Below are positions 25,466-31,955 of a stretch of 37,969 nt of DNA, in pieces. The translations under genes were made by a program, and so were the position numbers. Origin of the DNA: a virus; the IMG/VR virus record IMGVR_UViG_3300034111_001091, positions 1-37,969 of that record, one strand, 5' to 3'. The number at the start of each line of letters is the position of its first letter. Position 1 is the stretch's first letter. A model generated the notes under the pieces. That model searched no databases. It worked only from the letters and a program-made list of their open reading frames with translations, and had not been told where the DNA came from.

Positions 25466-25956
25466 CACATGGCGCTCCGCACGGCGGCGATGATCTGCGG
25501 CCACATGTCGGCGGGCGTGCCGCGGGCGGAGGTCAGGCCGAAGGTGGACAGCACGGCCTTGACGGCGTCAGGCCCCTTCTCCTTGGCCAGGGCCAGCACC
25601 TCGCGGGACATGTCCTCGTAGGTGATGGGCTCAGAGGCAGGCGTCGCAGAACCAGACGCGGGCTCGTCCGACCCAGCTTCCGAGGTAGACGCCTGCGTTT
25701 CCACAGGCGCATCGACGGAAGGGACGTGATCCTCCACGATAGGCGTCGTGACGGTGCTCTCGAACACAGGCTCGGGGGTGGGCTCCTCGGCGACAGGCTC
25801 GGGGGCCGCCTCCTCGACGCTCACCTGCACCGGCGCCGCAGCCTTGGTGCGGGTCGCACGGGGCTTGGGGGCCTCGGCGGGCTCGCCGATGATCTGGCGG
25901 GCTTGGGACACGATCTCGGCCCAGTCAGCGCCTTCAAGCGTGATGATGATAGACAT
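25465..25956 (-). CDS. Hypothetical protein with Pro/Glu/Ala-rich centre
   Basis: A 163-residue protein starting at ATG 25956 behind AGGAG. A short N-terminal helix (ITLEGADWAEIVSQARQIIG) is joined by a long acidic low-complexity linker (about residues 25-108, repeated P-E-P-V) to a helical C-terminal domain (YEDMSREVLALAKEKGPDAV, then SARGTPADMWPQIIAA). C-terminal domains of this look end several phage proteins near ssDNA-binding genes. The flexible acidic linker suggests a tether between two partners. I do not assign a function. Confidence 0.75.
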   Translation of the reverse strand: MSIIITLEGADWAEIVSQARQIIGEPAEAPKPRATRTKAAAPVQVSVEEAAPEPVAEEPTPEPVFESTVTTPIVEDHVPSVDAPVETQASTSEAGSDEPASGSATPASEPITYEDMSREVLALAKEKGPDAVKAVLSTFGLTSARGTPADMWPQIIAAVRSAM

Positions 25957-25959
25957 GGT

Positions 25960-26091
25960 TCAGTTCTCCTCTTGGTAAATCAGGTCTTCAAAGCGGTCGA
26001 CCAACTCCTGCACGAGCGGGTGGTCGAACGCCTCGCGCACGCGCTCGATGAGCGCCTCGTCCTCAAGCCCTTCGGCCTGTGTCCTCGTCAT
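25960..26091 (-). CDS. 43-residue acidic hypothetical protein
   Basis: A short gene starting at ATG 26091, read as MTRTQAEGLEDEALIERVRE, then a helical acidic tail ending IYQEEN, with a TGA at 25960-25962. A strong AAGGAG lies 8 bases upstream, the leader dyad GGGCC-N4-GGCCC lies 13 bases upstream, and a promoter-like pair precedes that. The gene ends three bases before the next start codon. I do not recognise the protein. The complete expression signals make it a likely real gene. Confidence 0.75.
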   Translation of the reverse strand: MTRTQAEGLEDEALIERVREAFDHPLVQELVDRFEDLIYQEEN

Positions 26092-26104
26092 GTCGGTTCT
26101 CCTT

Positions 26105-26118
26105 GGGCCAACCGGCCC
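26105..26118 (-). repeat. Leader dyad (GGGCC-N4-GGCCC) before the 43-residue gene
   Basis: An inverted repeat, GGGCC then AACC then GGCCC on the top strand, immediately 5' of the ribosome site. It is the only copy in the main replication operon of the element found before most small genes of the 30955-34714 region. Confidence 0.65.
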
Positions 26119-26126
26119 GATGCACT

Positions 26127-26155
26127 TATCTAGGACTTAACAAGCAGGTTGTCAC
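26127..26155 (-). promoter_or_regulatory. Candidate promoter; -35 overlaps the primase stop codon
   Basis: On the leftward strand GTGACA (26150-26155), a 17-bp spacer and TAGATA (26127-26132). The TGA of the primase-helicase stop (26152-26154) is inside the -35. It would transcribe the 43-residue gene, the DnaA-like gene and the downstream replication genes. Confidence 0.5.
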
Positions 26156-28158
26156 GCACAAAATTGCACGACGCCATGCTCCAGCATCAGCGGGGCGTCC
26201 TCGCCCTTCTGCAAGCTGCGCACGGCCCGCATCACGCTCTGCCGCCGGATGTCTCGGGCGCCCTCCTCGGGCGCCGGCACCGTGCCCACCACGTAGTCCA
26301 GCAGCTTGTCCAGCGACATGCTGGTGACGCTGGGTTCCAAGAGGCCGATGGCGTCCATCACCACCTGCTCCCACGCCCCGAACCGCCGCTTGGCCGTCGG
26401 CTTCTGCGCCACCGGCACCGTAGCGTCCCGCACCACAAGGCTGCTCATCTCCTCGCCGTCACGGTCGAGGCCGACCACCACAGGCTCCAGGGTGAACCCC
26501 CACGACAGGTCGTCCCTGCCGTCCTTCTGCTTGCTGACCCGCAGGACGCGCACAGGCCCCTCGTCGGGTCGCATGACCTCGAACTCGACGTCCGCGGCAG
26601 CGCGGATCCCGCTCCAGCCCCGCGCACCCCGCGCCGCGTCCTTGCCGCTGTGGTGGACCAGCAGCACCATGGCGCCGGTCGCATCGCGGATGGCGCGGGC
26701 GTGACGCAGGGCCAGGCCCATGTCCTCGCCGCTGTTCTCGTTCGCGCCGGGCGTCACCTGCGCGAAGGTGTCGACCACCACCAGATCGGTCGGACCCGCA
26801 GCGGCCATGGCCTCGACCACAGCGGTGATGTCCTCCTCGATCAGAAAGTTCGGCACGGCGTTCATGATGCCGAGTGGCACGCCGTCGAGGCTCAGGCCCT
26901 TGTCGATGGCATACGCCTTGACGCGGCCCGCCACACCCCCGCCGCCTTCAGCCGCGACGTAGAGCACGGCGCCCTGCTTGACAGGCCGCTCGCGCCAGTC
27001 CGCCCCGCGCGCCACGGCCAGGGCCATGTCCAGCACGGCGAACGACTTGCCGCTGCCGCTGGCGCCGTAGAGCACGCCGAGGTCGGCCCGGGGCAGGACG
27101 CCCTTGATGATCCACTCCGGCGGCTCGCGCATCATGTAGTCGCTGGCGGCGACGAACGGAAAGCGGCCCGGGTAGCCCGGCGGCGTGGCGTAAGAGGCGG
27201 ACGGCTCGGCGACCTGCACCTTCTCCGCCAGCTTCTCCAGCCGCTCGGACGGGTTCTGCGCCTCGCGCGCCTCGCGGGCCATCTTGATGACCGACGCCAT
27301 GGTGACCTGACGGCCCGTGGCCTGCCGGCGGGTGAACGAGTCCCACTGCGCCTGTAGCTGGTCGCTGCCGGGGTATTGCTCGCCGTCGCTGGACCACTCG
27401 TCCCACAGGTCAAACCCGTCGCCCTCGGTCTCGTGGTGCAGGGCCATGCCGACGCGGATCCAGTCGTCCCGGCCCATGCTGGCGTCGAGGTCGGCCAGCA
27501 GCGCCCTGATCTCGTCCTCGCTCAGGCCAAGGGTCGGCTCGTGGCCCACCATGAAGTCGTCGGGGTCGCTCGGGCTTGAGGTTTGCGGGCCGAACCGCGC
27601 ATCACAGAAGGCCCGCAGCTTGGCGCTGACGGGCGCCACCACGTCGCCGGTGTCGAACAGGTCCACGGTGTAGAGCGGGTTGCCCGTGACGGTGACGAAG
27701 CCGCTGGCGGTGAAGGTCTCGACGCCGTAGCGGTCGGCGATGGCGCGGCTCTTGCGGTCGCCCAGCGCCCCGGCCACGAAGGCCCGCACGCCCTTGCCGC
27801 TCGGGCTGTATTCCGCGTAGGTGTCGCAGACCAGCGCCTCCAGTTCGGCGGGCAGGTGGCCGTGGGTGTCGACGCAGGCGTCGAAGTCCAGAGCGGTGAC
27901 GCCCCAGTCGGCGAGCATGGCCAGACCCACGCCGTCCATGCCGCGGGCCTTGGCGCGCTCCAGGGCGCGCTCCAGAGGCACGAGGGAGGCGCGGTCCCGG
28001 GCGTCACCCTGCCGGCCATAGCGCCTGCCGCCGTTGGCGTAATAGGGCACCTTGATGGCCTTGCCGGAGCCCTCGATGCGCTCATACCGCCAGCATAGCC
28101 AGCCGGGCAGGTCGCGCAGGAGCGAGGGGACGGCGAGGCCCGGAGTCGGGCCAGCCAT
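26152..28158 (-). CDS. Primase-helicase (PrimPol N-terminal, PriCT-2, RepA-like ATPase)
   Basis: A 668-residue protein from ATG 28158 (TGATG overlap; GTG 28161 is an alternative). The N-terminal part is an archaeo-eukaryotic primase/PrimPol domain: GWLCWRYERIEG, the catalytic TALDFDACVD near residues 89-97, YSPSGKGVRAFV and TVTGN. A PriCT-2-type region follows at about 212-298 (GMALHHETEGDGFDLWDEWS). The C-terminal half is a RepA/AAA_25-like hexameric helicase: Walker A GASGSGKS (about 365-372), DLVVVDTFAQVT (Walker B) and LLVHHSGKDA. It should both prime and unwind, as the phage replisome core with the family A polymerase. Confidence 0.93.
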   Translation of the reverse strand: MAGPTPGLAVPSLLRDLPGWLCWRYERIEGSGKAIKVPYYANGGRRYGRQGDARDRASLVPLERALERAKARGMDGVGLAMLADWGVTALDFDACVDTHGHLPAELEALVCDTYAEYSPSGKGVRAFVAGALGDRKSRAIADRYGVETFTASGFVTVTGNPLYTVDLFDTGDVVAPVSAKLRAFCDARFGPQTSSPSDPDDFMVGHEPTLGLSEDEIRALLADLDASMGRDDWIRVGMALHHETEGDGFDLWDEWSSDGEQYPGSDQLQAQWDSFTRRQATGRQVTMASVIKMAREAREAQNPSERLEKLAEKVQVAEPSASYATPPGYPGRFPFVAASDYMMREPPEWIIKGVLPRADLGVLYGASGSGKSFAVLDMALAVARGADWRERPVKQGAVLYVAAEGGGGVAGRVKAYAIDKGLSLDGVPLGIMNAVPNFLIEEDITAVVEAMAAAGPTDLVVVDTFAQVTPGANENSGEDMGLALRHARAIRDATGAMVLLVHHSGKDAARGARGWSGIRAAADVEFEVMRPDEGPVRVLRVSKQKDGRDDLSWGFTLEPVVVGLDRDGEEMSSLVVRDATVPVAQKPTAKRRFGAWEQVVMDAIGLLEPSVTSMSLDKLLDYVVGTVPAPEEGARDIRRQSVMRAVRSLQKGEDAPLMLEHGVVQFCA

Positions 28159-28370
28159 CACTCACCCGTCAGCGCGTGGACCATCTTGCGGACGGCGGGG
28201 GACACGAGGGCGATGCCCGGCACGCCGGAGATTTCCGCGATCTGCATGGCGCGCTTCGGCGGGGCATAGCCCTGCGAGGCCCACAGGCAGACGGCTTGGT
28301 GGGTCACGCCGAGGCGGCGGGCCAGGGGGGCCTTGCCGCCCACGGCCTCGATAGCGGTGTCGATGTTCAT
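28158..28370 (-). CDS. YdaS/Cro-like helix-turn-helix protein
   Basis: A 70-residue protein starting at ATG 28370 with GGAG 7 bases upstream. It matches the YdaS/Cro-type antitoxin-repressor fold: AIEAVGGKAPLARRLGVTHQ, then AVCLWASQGYAPPKRAMQIA. It directly precedes the primase-helicase and follows its own promoter candidate, so it is well placed to autoregulate the replication operon. In prophages YdaS-like proteins act as Cro-type regulators. No partner CI repressor is seen in the window. Confidence 0.85.
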   Translation of the reverse strand: MNIDTAIEAVGGKAPLARRLGVTHQAVCLWASQGYAPPKRAMQIAEISGVPGIALVSPAVRKMVHALTGE

Positions 28371-28391
28371 CGTAGTCTCCTTAAGCGGCGA

Positions 28392-28420
28392 AGGTAAACG
28401 CTTGCGTTGCGGGGCGTCAA
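28392..28420 (-). promoter_or_regulatory. Promoter for the replication operon; -35 overlaps the upstream stop
   Basis: On the leftward strand TTGACG (28415-28420), a 17-bp spacer and TTACCT (28392-28397), about 22 bases before the YdaS-like start codon. The TGA stop of the Rap1a-like gene (28417-28419) is part of the -35. The spacer contains CGCAAGCG, half of the dyad found upstream of several small genes. Confidence 0.6.
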
Positions 28421-28743
28421 GCAGCCTTGCACGGCCACTTCCCGGTGACGGCCAGATCCACGGCGAGGAACGCATCATCGCCGCCCCGCTTGGGATGAGC
28501 ACGCGCGTAGGCAATGAACGTGCGCCGGAGTTCATCGGCGGTCGGGTTGGTGGCGGGGCAGTAGTGCGTCCACACGCCGTTGAGCGCGCGGCGCCAGGTG
28601 TTGCCGCGGACAGCGGCGCGCACATAGCCGAGGCAGAAGGACCGCTCGGCGGGCATGGGGGACTCGCAAATCGGCAGGAGCCAACCGGCGGTGTCGGGCT
28701 TGGGCGCCGCGCTGATAGCGGCGGCGAGGGCTAGGGCGATCAT
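28417..28743 (-). CDS. Rap1a/Tai-like secreted protein
   Basis: A 108-residue protein starting at ATG 28743. The first about 13 residues (MIALALAAAISAAP) are a short signal-peptide-like segment. The rest follows the Rap1a/Tai pattern of four Cys in a helical domain: CESPMPAERSFCLGYVRAA, then HYCPATNPTADELRRTFIAY, AHPKRGGDDA and KWPC near the end. Characterised members are periplasmic immunity proteins against T6SS amidase effectors, and many phages carry uncharacterised relatives. Here it could protect an infected host's wall or block a competing lysis factor. It is preceded by an overlapping run of small genes. Confidence 0.78.
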   Translation of the reverse strand: MIALALAAAISAAPKPDTAGWLLPICESPMPAERSFCLGYVRAAVRGNTWRRALNGVWTHYCPATNPTADELRRTFIAYARAHPKRGGDDAFLAVDLAVTGKWPCKAA

Positions 28744-29051
28744 TGAGCGGCCTCCTTCCCGGCTTTGTAGGCGGCGAGGGCGGCGCAAATCGCGACATTG
28801 AGGTCATTCGTCCCGCTTCGCGTTTTTCGTGCTTCCCCTTCAATATCCCGAAACTCCCATTCCCTTGCGACGATCTCCCGCACCGCCAGCAGGTCAGGAT
28901 CAACGGGCGGCGGCGGGGTCCAGCCTTCGCGGGCTAGGCGGGCAGAGCGTTCAAGCGCCCGCTCCATGCCCTTAAAATCATAGGCTTTGGGTGAGCCTTC
29001 CAGCCTCCACGCCTCACGCCCACGCGCTTCGTCCAGTTCTTCGTCGGTCAT
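28740..29051 (-). CDS. Hypothetical acidic/basic helical protein
   Basis: A 103-residue protein starting at ATG 29051 and overlapping both neighbours by four bases. It is charged and mainly helical (MERALERSARLAREGW, a Pro-rich PPPPVDP bend, then DLNVAICAALAAYKAGKEAA). No motif or family is recognised. Confidence 0.75.
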   Translation of the reverse strand: MTDEELDEARGREAWRLEGSPKAYDFKGMERALERSARLAREGWTPPPPVDPDLLAVREIVAREWEFRDIEGEARKTRSGTNDLNVAICAALAAYKAGKEAAQ

Positions 29052-29386
29052 CGTGCCGCCTCCTTGCGGTCATGTCGCTGCTTGCTCTGGATCCGGTCGG
29101 CGTCGTCGGCGCCTTCCCAGCAGTGGTCGTAATAGGCTGAGTGCAGGTCGGCCTCCTGCGCCTCGGCTTCCCAGCACGGGCCGCACCAGGCGTCGGCGTG
29201 GGCGTCGGTCGTCACAAGGTCGCCGTCCTCCCACCAGTCGCCACAGCGCGGGCAGCGCACGGCGTCGATCATCTGGAGTTGAGTGGTGAAGGACTCGACG
29301 TCCTGGTCCGGTGACAGGGCGTCCTGCCACCAGGTGCCGTACGCCTCGACCAAAGCGATGCGGATGTTGTCGGGTGTCAGTCGCAT
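29048..29386 (-). CDS. Small zinc-ribbon-like phage protein
   Basis: A 112-residue protein; ATG 29386 is chosen over longer open sequence because it falls just past the end of the previous gene, with a 10-base overlap. Two Cys pairs, VRCPRCGDWW and AWCGPCWE, form a likely zinc ribbon in the middle. A Tyr/Asp-rich segment and a basic C-terminus (KQRHDRKEAAR) follow. It probably binds nucleic acid or a protein partner. Function unknown. Confidence 0.75.
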   Translation of the reverse strand: MRLTPDNIRIALVEAYGTWWQDALSPDQDVESFTTQLQMIDAVRCPRCGDWWEDGDLVTTDAHADAWCGPCWEAEAQEADLHSAYYDHCWEGADDADRIQSKQRHDRKEAAR

Positions 29387-29559
29387 GGGCCAATACCTTT
29401 GAAGTCGTAGGGGACGAAGCGTCCGTAAATGTCCAGATAGCCCCCGCGCTCGTGAGCCCGTTGCTCTTTCCGCGTGCGGCAGTGGCCGCATTTTCCGTCC
29501 CATGCGGACACCTTGCCCTTGCCGCAGCGACAGGTGACGCGGGTGTCGGGCAGCTTCAT
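29377..29559 (-). CDS. 60-residue Cys-rich protein
   Basis: ATG 29559 overlaps the upstream stop. Four Cys in two pairs (VTCRCGKGK and GKCGHCRTRK) suggest a small zinc finger. The C-terminal half (YLDIYGRFVPYDFKGIGPCD) is aromatic. It lies beside another zinc-ribbon protein. No function assigned. Confidence 0.75.
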   Translation of the reverse strand: MKLPDTRVTCRCGKGKVSAWDGKCGHCRTRKEQRAHERGGYLDIYGRFVPYDFKGIGPCD

Positions 29560-29747
29560 CGCCCCGCCTCCAGCGCGTCGGCCAGGGCCGCGGCCTCGGT
29601 GGCCAGCTTGCGGGCGGCATGGCGCGCGGCGTCAACCGCGGCCTCGGTGGTGAACGATCCGGTGAGCGTGCGCCGGATGACGGACGCCTGAGCCTCGACG
29701 GTGGAGGCCCTGCGGTTCAGGTCGATAGTCACGGTGCGGTAGGTCAT
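29556..29747 (-). CDS. 63-residue Ala-rich helical protein
   Basis: Starts at ATG 29747, overlapping the 26-residue membrane gene (ATGA). A short strand-like start (YRTVTIDLNRRAS) precedes Ala-rich helices (AAVDAARHAARKLATEAAAL). No family recognised. Confidence 0.7.
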   Translation of the reverse strand: MTYRTVTIDLNRRASTVEAQASVIRRTLTGSFTTEAAVDAARHAARKLATEAAALADALEAGR

Positions 29748-29824
29748 GAGCGGTTTCCCAGTGAGACAGCGAGCGAAAGGAGGGTGGCGATGATCCAGAA
29801 GGTGAAGCGAAGGGCGGCGATCAC
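29744..29824 (-). CDS. 26-residue single-pass membrane miniprotein
   Basis: GTG 29824 overlaps the previous stop (GTGA) and the TGA at 29744-29746 overlaps the next ATG (ATGA). The product, MIAALRFTFWIIATLLSLAV followed by SLGNRS, is almost entirely one membrane helix. It fills exactly the gap between two coupled genes, which is strong positional support despite its size. It may be a small membrane regulator or toxin-like peptide. Confidence 0.65.
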   Translation of the reverse strand: MIAALRFTFWIIATLLSLAVSLGNRS

Positions 29825-30021
29825 GGCTGGCCTCGCATGTTGCGGTGGGCCTCCAGCGTTCGGCGGGCGAACGACAGGAGGACGTTGTCAGGCAGGGAGT
29901 CGGCCAGGGTGTAGAGGCTGGCCGACATGCCGCGCCCGATATCTCCGAACTGCTCGGCCTCCTCGATAGCGTGGATCAGGTCGGCGCGGGCGGGTAGCCG
30001 TGGGGGTGGGTGGAGCATCAT
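29821..30021 (-). CDS. 66-residue hypothetical protein
   Basis: Starts at ATG 30021 or 30018 (two adjacent ATGs), overlapping the pentapeptide-repeat stop. A Pro-rich start (LHPPPRLPAR) is followed by helices (LIHAIEEAEQFGDIG, then NVLLSFARRTLEAHRNM). No family recognised. Confidence 0.7.
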   Translation of the reverse strand: MMLHPPPRLPARADLIHAIEEAEQFGDIGRGMSASLYTLADSLPDNVLLSFARRTLEAHRNMRGQP

Positions 30022-30527
30022 GCGTCCGCCCTCCGCTCGAAGAAGTCCAGAATGTCCAGCGTCTCGCGGGCGCTATCGGTGCCGGGGTATTCGGCGGCGA
30101 CGTGCGCGCGGTATTCGGGGATCGTGAACCAACGACAACCGGCCATGACCCTGTGAGAGCCGTCCGTCAGGCGGAACAGGTGGAAGGTGTAGCCGTCCAT
30201 GCGTCCGGCGGCGGCGATACAGGCGGCGAGGGTGTCGTTCCGGTAGTTGGCATCGCGCAAGTCGGCGCCGCGCAGGTCTGCATGGTTAAGGTTGGCGCCG
30301 CGCAAGTCGGCGCCGCGAAGGTCAGCGCCGCGCAGGTCGGCATTGTACAGGCTGGCACCGCGCAAGTCGGCGCCGCGCAAGTCGGCGTCGTACAAGTTAA
30401 CGCCGCTAAGGCTGGCGCCTCGCAGGTCGGCGCCTCGCAGGTCGGCACCTCGCAGGTTGGCGCCGAACAAGGTTCTGCCGCTCGCCCATGAGACAGCGGC
30501 GAGGTAGGCCATGTGCGGGTTGCTCAC
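30018..30527 (-). CDS. Pentapeptide-repeat protein
   Basis: A 169-residue protein; GTG 30527 overlaps the membrane miniprotein stop, and an ATG five codons later is the alternative. Residues about 18-97 are sixteen tandem pentapeptides, mostly ADLRG or ANLRG, forming a right-handed quadrilateral beta-helix. The C-terminal about 70 residues (DGYTFHLFRLTDGSHRVMAG, then CRWFTIPEYRAHVAAEYP) are a separate domain often found after phage pentapeptide repeats. Some pentapeptide proteins mimic DNA and bind gyrase (MfpA, Qnr). That role is possible here, alongside GapR, but the 16-repeat helix is shorter than theirs. Confidence 0.88.
   Translation of the reverse strand: MSNPHMAYLAAVSWASGRTLFGANLRGADLRGADLRGASLSGVNLYDADLRGADLRGASLYNADLRGADLRGADLRGANLNHADLRGADLRDANYRNDTLAACIAAAGRMDGYTFHLFRLTDGSHRVMAGCRWFTIPEYRAHVAAEYPGTDSARETLDILDFFERRADA
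30237..30476 (-). repeat. Sixteen 15-bp tandem repeats encoding pentapeptides
   Basis: The unit is close to GCGCCGCGCAAGTCG on the top strand, repeated without spacers in frame inside the pentapeptide gene. Variation is mostly at codons for the outward-facing positions. It is coding repeat sequence, not a CRISPR array. Confidence 0.9.
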
Positions 30528-30631
30528 AGCACACCCCCAGCCGCCGCCAGGGCGATGATAAGCCAGCACAGGGCGGCGACGGTGGAGGCGGTCAGGACGG
30601 CCTCGGCGGCTAGGCGGATGAGGCGGGTCAT
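30524..30631 (-). CDS. 35-residue single-pass membrane miniprotein
   Basis: ATG 30631 overlaps the upstream stop (ATGA), and the TGA at 30524-30526 overlaps the next GTG. The product starts MTRLIRLAAEAVLTASTVAA and continues with LCWLIIALAAAGGVL. A basic N-terminus is followed by one long membrane helix. Like the 26-residue gene, it is exactly framed by coupled neighbours, so it is likely translated. Function unknown. Confidence 0.7.
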   Translation of the reverse strand: MTRLIRLAAEAVLTASTVAALCWLIIALAAAGGVL

Positions 30632-30954
30632 CCCTCGCCCCCTTCCTGCATCGCGTCGAAGTCAGCTTGCGGGATGGCCTCGGCGGGCCAGCGGTTCGCC
30701 GTGTCGGCGCTACGGACAACGTCGGCCAGGATCTCGGCACGCGCGTCCGCCTCCGCGACGGCCAGCGAATAGTAGCCGTAACCTATCCAGGGGGCTTGCA
30801 GCGTCTTGCGCCACAGGCGGTATCCGACCCCGTCGGGCTCTTCGCGGATCTCATATTGCGCGCTGTCATGGGTCAGGATCTCATGGCCGGCCTCGGCCAG
30901 GGTGAGCCCTTGGGCGATGGGCTCGCCTTGGGCGTCTATGACTGCGTAAAGCAT
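30628..30954 (-). CDS. Hypothetical cassette protein
   Basis: A 108-residue protein; ATG 30954 has GGAGA 6-10 bases upstream and the leader dyad 21 bases upstream, so longer frames are rejected. It is acidic and rich in aromatic residues (HDSAQYEIREEPDGVGYRLW, then APWIGYGYYSLAVAEADARA). Similar short proteins occur on proteobacterial phages and plasmids without known function. It heads the run of overlapping small genes down to 28417. Confidence 0.8.
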   Translation of the reverse strand: MLYAVIDAQGEPIAQGLTLAEAGHEILTHDSAQYEIREEPDGVGYRLWRKTLQAPWIGYGYYSLAVAEADARAEILADVVRSADTANRWPAEAIPQADFDAMQEGGEG

Positions 30955-30975
30955 CGGTGTCTCCTGTGTCTGAGC

Positions 30976-30990
30976 GGGCCAGGCTGGCCC
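30976..30990 (-). repeat. Leader dyad copy A (GGGCC-N5-GGCCC)
   Basis: GGGCCAGGCTGGCCC on the top strand, 21 bases before the start codon at 30954 and followed by an ACAGGAGA ribosome site. Confidence 0.7.
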
Positions 30991-31040
30991 TCCTACTGCC
31001 TCCGGCCCGCTACCGTTTCCGGCGCGGGCCTGCTGTGGCA

Positions 31041-31070
31041 AGTAAAGGCGGAACTTGCGGCGGGTGTCAA
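31041..31070 (-). promoter_or_regulatory. Candidate promoter; TTGACA overlaps the upstream stop codon
   Basis: Leftward TTGACA (31065-31070), an 18-bp spacer and TTTACT (31041-31046). The stop TGA of the gene at 31067 is inside TTGACA. It would drive the 30954-28417 gene run. Confidence 0.55.
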
Positions 31071-31483
31071 TCGCCGAAGTAGAACTGCTGTGCGAAGGTC
31101 AGGACGTCCGCCGCTTCCTCGGCGGTGAGCGGGTGCGGGGTCCAGGGCGTGCCCCAGTCCTGATACTCAAGCCGGGCGGTGCCGGGCTGGCCGTAAGTGT
31201 CAAGCTGGCCGGCGATGCGGGTTGCCGGGCCGCCCGTTGCCAGGAGGATCTGGTATTCGGTCGGCTCTTGCACGTCGGCGGCGCCGGGCTGATACCAACC
31301 CGAACGGACTTCCACCGAAAGGGGCGCTTCATGGATGGCCGTTTGCGCGGCGTCGATATCGTATTGCGTCCCGTCGCGTTCGGAAACGTCATAGGCGGCG
31401 TCCAGGGCGGCGACCATCTCGCGGATGGTGGCGAGCCAGGCGGTCGCGTTGTCGCGGGCGTGGGTGTCAGGGGTGGCGGTCAT
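31067..31483 (-). CDS. Conserved phage/plasmid hypothetical protein
   Basis: A 138-residue protein starting at ATG 31483, with AGGAG upstream and a leader dyad 22 bases away. The C-terminal half is a recognisable conserved block seen in many proteobacterial phages and plasmids: TEYQILLATGGPATRIAGQL, then ARLEYQDWGTPWT and ADVLTFAQQFYFGD. The N-terminal half is helical. No function is known to me. It stands alone as an independent cassette. Confidence 0.82.
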   Translation of the reverse strand: MTATPDTHARDNATAWLATIREMVAALDAAYDVSERDGTQYDIDAAQTAIHEAPLSVEVRSGWYQPGAADVQEPTEYQILLATGGPATRIAGQLDTYGQPGTARLEYQDWGTPWTPHPLTAEEAADVLTFAQQFYFGD

Positions 31484-31505
31484 GGCGCTGTTTCTCCTGT
31501 AGCGC

Positions 31506-31520
31506 GGGCCGGGCTGGCCC
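31506..31520 (-). repeat. Leader dyad copy B (GGGCC-N5-GGCCC)
   Basis: GGGCCGGGCTGGCCC on the top strand, 22 bases before the start codon at 31483, followed by an ACAGGAGA ribosome site. Confidence 0.7.
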
Positions 31521-31530
31521 ATGGGTTAAA

Positions 31531-31559
31531 GCGTTAGCTTGTATCCGGGCGGGTGTCAA
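31531..31559 (-). promoter_or_regulatory. Candidate promoter; TTGACA overlaps the upstream stop codon
   Basis: Leftward TTGACA (31554-31559), a 17-bp spacer and TAACGC (31531-31536). The stop TGA of the gene at 31556 is part of the -35. An AAG-N6-CTT dyad overlaps the -10. Confidence 0.5.
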
Positions 31560-31846
31560 CCGCCGGTGGCGCGAGCGATGGCGGCGCGTGCGCGCTCAAT
31601 CGCCCGGCGCCCGCCTTGCGGGGCCGCGCAATTAGCGAAAACGCCTTCCGCTTCCGCCTTTTGAAGCCAGGGGAGAACGTCCCCCAAGACTTCAAGCAAG
31701 TCGGGCGCCGCGGCGATCAGGCGGGCGTTGGCGCGGTTTTTAGTCGGGGCGATTGTTTCGGCCAATGCGCCCGGCTTAGGCGGGCCGAATACGGTAAAGC
31801 CCGCGTCGCCAATCCTCCAAGGCCCGGGCGTATGTTGCGAAGTCAT
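31556..31846 (-). CDS. HTPGPW/NARLIAAAPDLL phage family protein
   Basis: A 96-residue protein starting at ATG 31846. It belongs to a very common family of short phage proteins with an N-terminal HTPGPWRIGD and a central NRANARLIAAAPDLLEVL block. The family has no established function. A helical Ala/Arg-rich C-terminus completes it. It has its own leader dyad and an upstream covarying hairpin, so it is an independent cassette. Confidence 0.9.
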   Translation of the reverse strand: MTSQHTPGPWRIGDAGFTVFGPPKPGALAETIAPTKNRANARLIAAAPDLLEVLGDVLPWLQKAEAEGVFANCAAPQGGRRAIERARAAIARATGG

Positions 31847-31873
31847 GGCGGGTCAATCTCCTGTAGCTAGGCG

Positions 31874-31886
31874 GGCCAGGGTGGCC
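31874..31886 (-). repeat. Leader dyad copy C (GGCCA-N3-TGGCC)
   Basis: GGCCAGGGTGGCC on the top strand, 27 bases before the start codon at 31846, followed on the leftward strand by CTAGCTACAGGAGA. Confidence 0.65.
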
Positions 31887-31902
31887 AGCCTTCACGCCGG
31901 CG

Positions 31903-31928
31903 GCCTCCGCACGCTAGGCGCCGGAGGC
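31903..31928 (-). terminator. Intercistronic hairpin with the conserved 12-nt loop
   Basis: Arms GCCTCCG (31903-31909) and CGGAGGC (31922-31928) enclose the loop CACGCTAGGCGC. The same loop with a different but equally paired stem occurs at 34220-34245. It lies 27 bases after the stop of the gene at 31956. There is no T-run, so termination is only one possible role. Confidence 0.6.
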
Positions 31929-31955
31929 TTTGGGGCGGGTTGTCCGCGGTGGGTG

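Noticed and set aside
30237-30476. Possible CRISPR array (regular short repeats)
   Set aside because: The 15-bp units have no spacers and encode a continuous pentapeptide-repeat protein.
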